A stretch of DNA of 57,279 nucleotides from Opitutus sp. GAS368 (GTDB lineage: Bacteria; Verrucomicrobiota; Verrucomicrobiia; Opitutales; Opitutaceae). Positions 54,417 to 57,279 of the stretch are shown here, one piece after another. Each line of letters starts with the position of its first letter. The first letter of the stretch is position 1. The notes beneath the pieces are model-generated. The model ran no database searches. It was not told the origin of the DNA and saw only the letters and a list, made by a program, of their open reading frames with translations. The DNA is taken from the NCBI GenBank assembly GCA_945903465.1, contig CAMDOF010000029.1:1-57279 (forward strand), given 5' to 3'. Made by a program: the position numbers and the translations under genes.

Positions 54417-55820
54417 ATGACCAAACCCTCCCTGTATTTGATTATAATGCTGACCCTGCTGGCCTGCGGCGCGAGCGGCGGCCAGACTGGAGCCCAGCCG
54501 ACGGAAACGCCCCGATTCTTTTACAAGGGCGTCTTGATGAGCGACACGACGATCCCCGGTGAACAAAAGAAGGACAACGCCCAACCCAGCAACGCCGTGT
54601 GCTGGCCGCTGAGTAAGAATCGCTACATCTGGATTTACGTCATCACAACCTTTCAAGGGGCTGACTCGGTACGCGCGATCGCCTATCAAATCCGCCAGGA
54701 CACGCCGGATGGAAAGCTGCTTAACGAAGCCATCTTGTCCCCGGCTGTGAACAATTGGGACCCCTTCAAGACCGGCGAGAATTTCTTCAAACAACAGGGC
54801 CATGGTAAAGTCTTCGGCGTGCCGAAAGGGGCGGTCGACCAGCATGGAAAACTGCTGCCGAGCCAAAACATCTTCTGCGCAATGTGGTATCAGGTGCCCC
54901 GCCCCATTGATCGCACGACCGGACGTCTGCTGCTCATCAAGGACCCGAAGGCGGGGAACGCCCAGGCCCGGCATGAAGCCCACACGCGGATCGGCAGCGT
55001 CCAGTTCCGGCTTAACGACGCCGACGACAATATCGAGTTGATCACGCCGCTGACCGTGCTCAGTCAAACGGGCTATGAGTCTGGCGACGTTTTTTGCTCG
55101 CTGGGCACGGCCGTCACCGGAGTCAACCACTGGTATACCCCGCTGATGCCCTTCAACGAAAGCCGCACGCAATGGGTGGACGTGCGCCACTTTTATCCGA
55201 GCGGCATCGCCGCAACCATGATGGAATTCAACCCGAAGATCGGACGTTACGAATGGGTGCGGACCGGTGGCCTGACCGTGTTGAAAAAAGGCGCGATGAT
55301 CGAGTGCTTCATCAACAAGATCGGCGACGAGTGGCTGGTCGGAGCCAGAGGTTTCAAGGAGGGGGCCGGTACTGAGACGATCTGGCTGAAGACCAGAGAT
55401 CTTTTCGGGAGTCTGGGCGAACCGATCCTGACCCCGAGCCCGGGCGCCCCGCACGCGAATCGCTCGGGCTACGTTTGTGGCGACGGCGTGCTCCGGATAT
55501 TTGGCGGTAATCTGGCCACCTCCCCGTTCAAGTGGTCGCGTAATCCACAGTATTGCTGGGATGTTGATCCAAACACCTTCGCCCTTTCGAACTGCAAGAC
55601 AGTGCTCAGCACGGATGACATTGGAATGACAGCCTCCAACAGCGTGAAATTCCGGGCATTTCTGTCGCCCGTCTTCCAAAACAAGCAGATCGTGACCATC
55701 ACGGTCAGCAAGGAAATCACCGGCAAACCAACCGCGGATGATTTGGAAAAATTCGGCGTGCACTACTGGTATGTAACGTACGACCGCGACACCGAGGAGC
55801 CATGGCGGTTTGCCCGGTGA
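54417..55820 (+). CDS. lipoprotein, unassigned, possible propeller
   Basis: 467 aa. N-terminus MTKPSLYLIIMLTLLAC with a lipobox (LLAC, Cys17), so a membrane-anchored lipoprotein. The mature protein is beta-rich with repeated strand segments (YIWIYVITTFQG, IFCAMWYQVPRP, GRLLLIKDPKAG, GRYEWVRTGGLTVLKKGAMIECFINKIGDEWLVGARG, YVCGDGVLRIFGGNL). This is compatible with a five- or six-bladed propeller in the sialidase/GH43 range, but I see no Asp-box set and assign no function. The exported location, operator f upstream and an aldolase gene 49 bp downstream link it to the same pathway, perhaps as a surface glycan-binding or hydrolytic protein. Confidence 0.7.
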   Translation: MTKPSLYLIIMLTLLACGASGGQTGAQPTETPRFFYKGVLMSDTTIPGEQKKDNAQPSNAVCWPLSKNRYIWIYVITTFQGADSVRAIAYQIRQDTPDGKLLNEAILSPAVNNWDPFKTGENFFKQQGHGKVFGVPKGAVDQHGKLLPSQNIFCAMWYQVPRPIDRTTGRLLLIKDPKAGNAQARHEAHTRIGSVQFRLNDADDNIELITPLTVLSQTGYESGDVFCSLGTAVTGVNHWYTPLMPFNESRTQWVDVRHFYPSGIAATMMEFNPKIGRYEWVRTGGLTVLKKGAMIECFINKIGDEWLVGARGFKEGAGTETIWLKTRDLFGSLGEPILTPSPGAPHANRSGYVCGDGVLRIFGGNLATSPFKWSRNPQYCWDVDPNTFALSNCKTVLSTDDIGMTASNSVKFRAFLSPVFQNKQIVTITVSKEITGKPTADDLEKFGVHYWYVTYDRDTEEPWRFAR

Positions 55821-55869
55821 TTACGATTCCACTCACGCCCAACATTCGACAATCCCCATCCTGAATCTC

Positions 55870-56631
55870 ATGGCCGCCCCTCTTGTCCTGCCGAATAAAA
55901 CGCCCTTGTTCGGAGTTTGCATCTGCTATCCCAGCTCTGGAGTGGTTGAACGCATCGGGCCGGACTGGGACTGGATCTGGATCGACGGCCAGCATGGCGA
56001 ACTCGGCTATCAGGACATTCTTGGCTTGGTCCGCGCCTGTGATCTCATCCGCCGTCCGGCCTTCGTCCGGGTTGCGGCCCACGATTATGGCGAGATCGGC
56101 AAGGCCCTCGATCTTGGTGCCGCCGGAGTGATCGTGCCCTGCGTCGACACGGCGGAGCAGGCGAGGCAACTGGTCTTTGCCGCGAAGTTCCCGCCGCTCG
56201 GCGGGCGGTCGTACGGCAGCCGTCGTCTGATCGACCTGTACGGCCGCCTGTTCGTGGAAAAGGCCAACGTCGAAACCTTGCTGGTGGTCCAAATCGAAAC
56301 GCCCCTCGCGATTTCCAACGTCGAGGAGATTGCGGCGGTTCCAGGGGTCGACGCGTTGTTTCTGGGCCCGGATGATGTGATGTTGCGCCGCGGTTTTGCG
56401 ATGACAACCCCGCGCAGTCCGGAAACTCTGGGCGACGACATGCGCGCCGTTGTTTCAGCATGCCGGCGCCAGGGCAAGAAGGCCGTCGCCGTCGGAGCCA
56501 GTTCGGAAATGGCCGCTTTCGCGTTACACTTGGGATTCGACCTGATCGTGGGAGGCGCCGATGTCGGTTTTCTCGCCGTCGGCTCCGCCAACGCCGCCGC
56601 AGAGATGAGAAAGATCGCCGCCGCCCGCTGA
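55870..56631 (+). CDS. HpcH/HpaI-family class II aldolase
   Basis: 253 aa from the ATG at 55870. Family residues in order: the H42 base in IDGQHGE, R67 in FVRVAA, metal ligand E143 in VQIETPLA, and D168/D169 in LFLGPDDVM. Members (2-keto-3-deoxy-L-rhamnonate aldolase, 4-hydroxy-2-oxo-heptanedioate aldolase) perform metal-dependent retro-aldol cleavage to pyruvate and an aldehyde. In this context, cleavage of a 2-keto-3-deoxy sugar acid from rhamnose, fucose or a uronic acid is the most natural role, with the reductase and dehydrogenase at 52-54 kb handling the products. Last gene of the cluster. Confidence 0.9.
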   Translation: MAAPLVLPNKTPLFGVCICYPSSGVVERIGPDWDWIWIDGQHGELGYQDILGLVRACDLIRRPAFVRVAAHDYGEIGKALDLGAAGVIVPCVDTAEQARQLVFAAKFPPLGGRSYGSRRLIDLYGRLFVEKANVETLLVVQIETPLAISNVEEIAAVPGVDALFLGPDDVMLRRGFAMTTPRSPETLGDDMRAVVSACRRQGKKAVAVGASSEMAAFALHLGFDLIVGGADVGFLAVGSANAAAEMRKIAAAR

Positions 56632-56649
56632 TTGCGGGAGAACGCGGGC

Positions 56650-56673
56650 CGGCGCACGGTGCAATCTGCGCCG
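56650..56673. terminator. weak hairpin after the aldolase gene
   Basis: The arms CGGCGCA (56650-56656) and TGCGCCG (56667-56673) pair perfectly 19 bp past the stop. No T-run follows, so termination is only suggested by position. Confidence 0.3.
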
Positions 56674-56828
56674 CGTGTCCGCTCGCATATTTCGTTCCCC
56701 TCCTCATCGAACCAACCTTCGGTGCGAATCTTTCCCCGTCGTTCCGTTCTTGTCGTAATCTCCGGGCTCTCCTTTCCCGGCGTCTTCGTGCGAGACAAGC
56801 TGCCCCGTTTCCCACATGACTTCGTCCC

Positions 56829-57032
56829 ATGAGGGGATCAGTCCGGAAAATCGTCGCCGTCATCGATATCGGCAGCAACTCCATCAAAGCACTCGTGGCC
56901 ACCCGGCCGGACGGTGGCCTTTTGCGCCCCCTGCTCTCCCGCACCATCGACGCCCGCATCAGCGCCGGCCTCAGCCACCCGGCCCCGCAATTAAGCCACG
57001 GCAGTGTCAAAGTCGTCGGGCGTGCGGTGTGA
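56829..57032 (+). pseudogene. N-terminal fragment of a Ppx/GppA phosphatase gene
   Basis: 67 codons. The start reads KIVAVIDIGSNSIKALVATRPDGG, the first ATP/phosphate-binding loop of exopolyphosphatase/GppA proteins, and continues with SRTIDARISAGLSHPAPQL. Family-like sequence then stops and the frame closes at 57032, whereas the full protein has about 300-500 residues. The remaining 247 bp of the window is very GC-rich and low in complexity, with no gene I recognise. It appears to be a gene cut by deletion or insertion at the right border of the cluster, mirroring the broken genes at the left border. Confidence 0.6.
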
Positions 57033-57279
57033 CCAGTTTGAGTAAGGGGCGGCCGACGAGCGGGAAAGTGCCGCTCCGCGGTGGAGCGCGAGGGGTCGAG
57101 TGGCGCCGGCGGGTGCGAGAGGCCGCCGCGAGGCCGCCGGCGGCGCTGGCCGCACGCAGTGGCGGCACCGGCGCGCGGGGCCGACGGTGAGTGTGGCGGG
57201 GAAAGAAGCGACGGTGGGGTTTCACGGTGGCTGATAACGGTGGGCGAACCAGAGGATCCCCTTCGTGCGCCGAAAGCCG

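Noticed and set aside
54243..55763. 506-codon minus-strand frame opposite the lipoprotein gene
   Set aside because: The plus strand has a lipobox, an upstream operator and a fitting downstream neighbour; the minus strand has none.
1..57279. tRNA, rRNA, CRISPR array or prophage genes
   Set aside because: I saw no cloverleaf or ribosomal RNA sequence, no regularly spaced direct repeats with spacers, and no phage structural genes or integrase.
57033..57279. Small minus-strand frame at the right end
   Set aside because: Low-complexity Arg/Pro/Ala reading typical of random GC-rich sequence; no motif.

Overview
The window reads as a chromosomal segment of a Verrucomicrobium, most likely Opitutaceae. 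The evidence is high G+C, four large TonB-dependent receptors (three with an N-terminal carboxypeptidase-regulatory-like domain), PVC-type c-cytochrome/beta-propeller proteins, remnants of DUF1549/DUF1501 genes, several S1 sulfatases, weak Shine-Dalgarno signals, and many 4-bp start/stop overlaps (ATGA or GTGA). The taxonomy is inferred from gene content only.

Layout. (1) 1-12.3 kb is a decayed accessory flank. It holds a secreted oligogalacturonate-lyase-like propeller, a vapBC pair, two diverged TonB receptors (2311-5460 and 8219-11374), a hicBA pair, and fragments of DUF4159, DUF1501 and DUF1549 genes. A ~365-bp repeat (R1, R2) lies directly upstream of both receptors. A 33-bp scrap of it (R3) sits exactly where the DUF1549 and DUF1501 genes are broken, and a ~205-bp MITE-like element interrupts DUF1501. 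(2) 12.3-23.7 kb, minus strand: a GntR/LacI-type regulator, a 1191-aa sugar-binding/propeller/HEAT/cytochrome protein, an exported Gfo/Idh/MocA protein, a second propeller-cytochrome and a TonB receptor. (3) 23.9-29.5 kb: a five-bladed-propeller glycosidase-like protein, a phytanoyl-CoA-dioxygenase-like protein and two convergent sulfatases. (4) 29.5-30.3 kb: two genes reduced to their ends, a mini TonB receptor and a mini dehydrogenase. (5) 30.4-49.1 kb, plus strand: TonB receptor, a 1232-aa LamG protein of unknown activity, two PcRGLX/YetA-like (PL26-type) proteins, a frameshifted propeller paralogue, a third sulfatase and an SSS-family symporter. (6) 49.4-56.6 kb: a third propeller paralogue, AGE-type epimerase, D-2-hydroxyacid dehydrogenase, aldo/keto reductase, a lipoprotein and an HpcH/HpaI aldolase. 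(7) The right end carries an N-terminal fragment of a Ppx/GppA gene.

How it fits together. Six copies of one 25-bp dyad operator (23774, 29981, 30289, 49122, 53174, 54320) stand in front of the transcription units between 13.6 and 56.6 kb. They tie these genes into one apparent regulon, plausibly controlled by the GntR/LacI-type protein at the left edge. The content suggests uptake and breakdown of a sulfated, rhamnose/uronic-acid-containing polysaccharide: outer-membrane import, desulfation, lyase and glycosidase cleavage, symport, epimerisation, reduction and oxidation, and retro-aldol cleavage. The substrate is an inference. The operator, the end-retaining gene deletions, the receptor-linked repeat and two sulfatases lacking the conserved active-site His are the observations most worth following.
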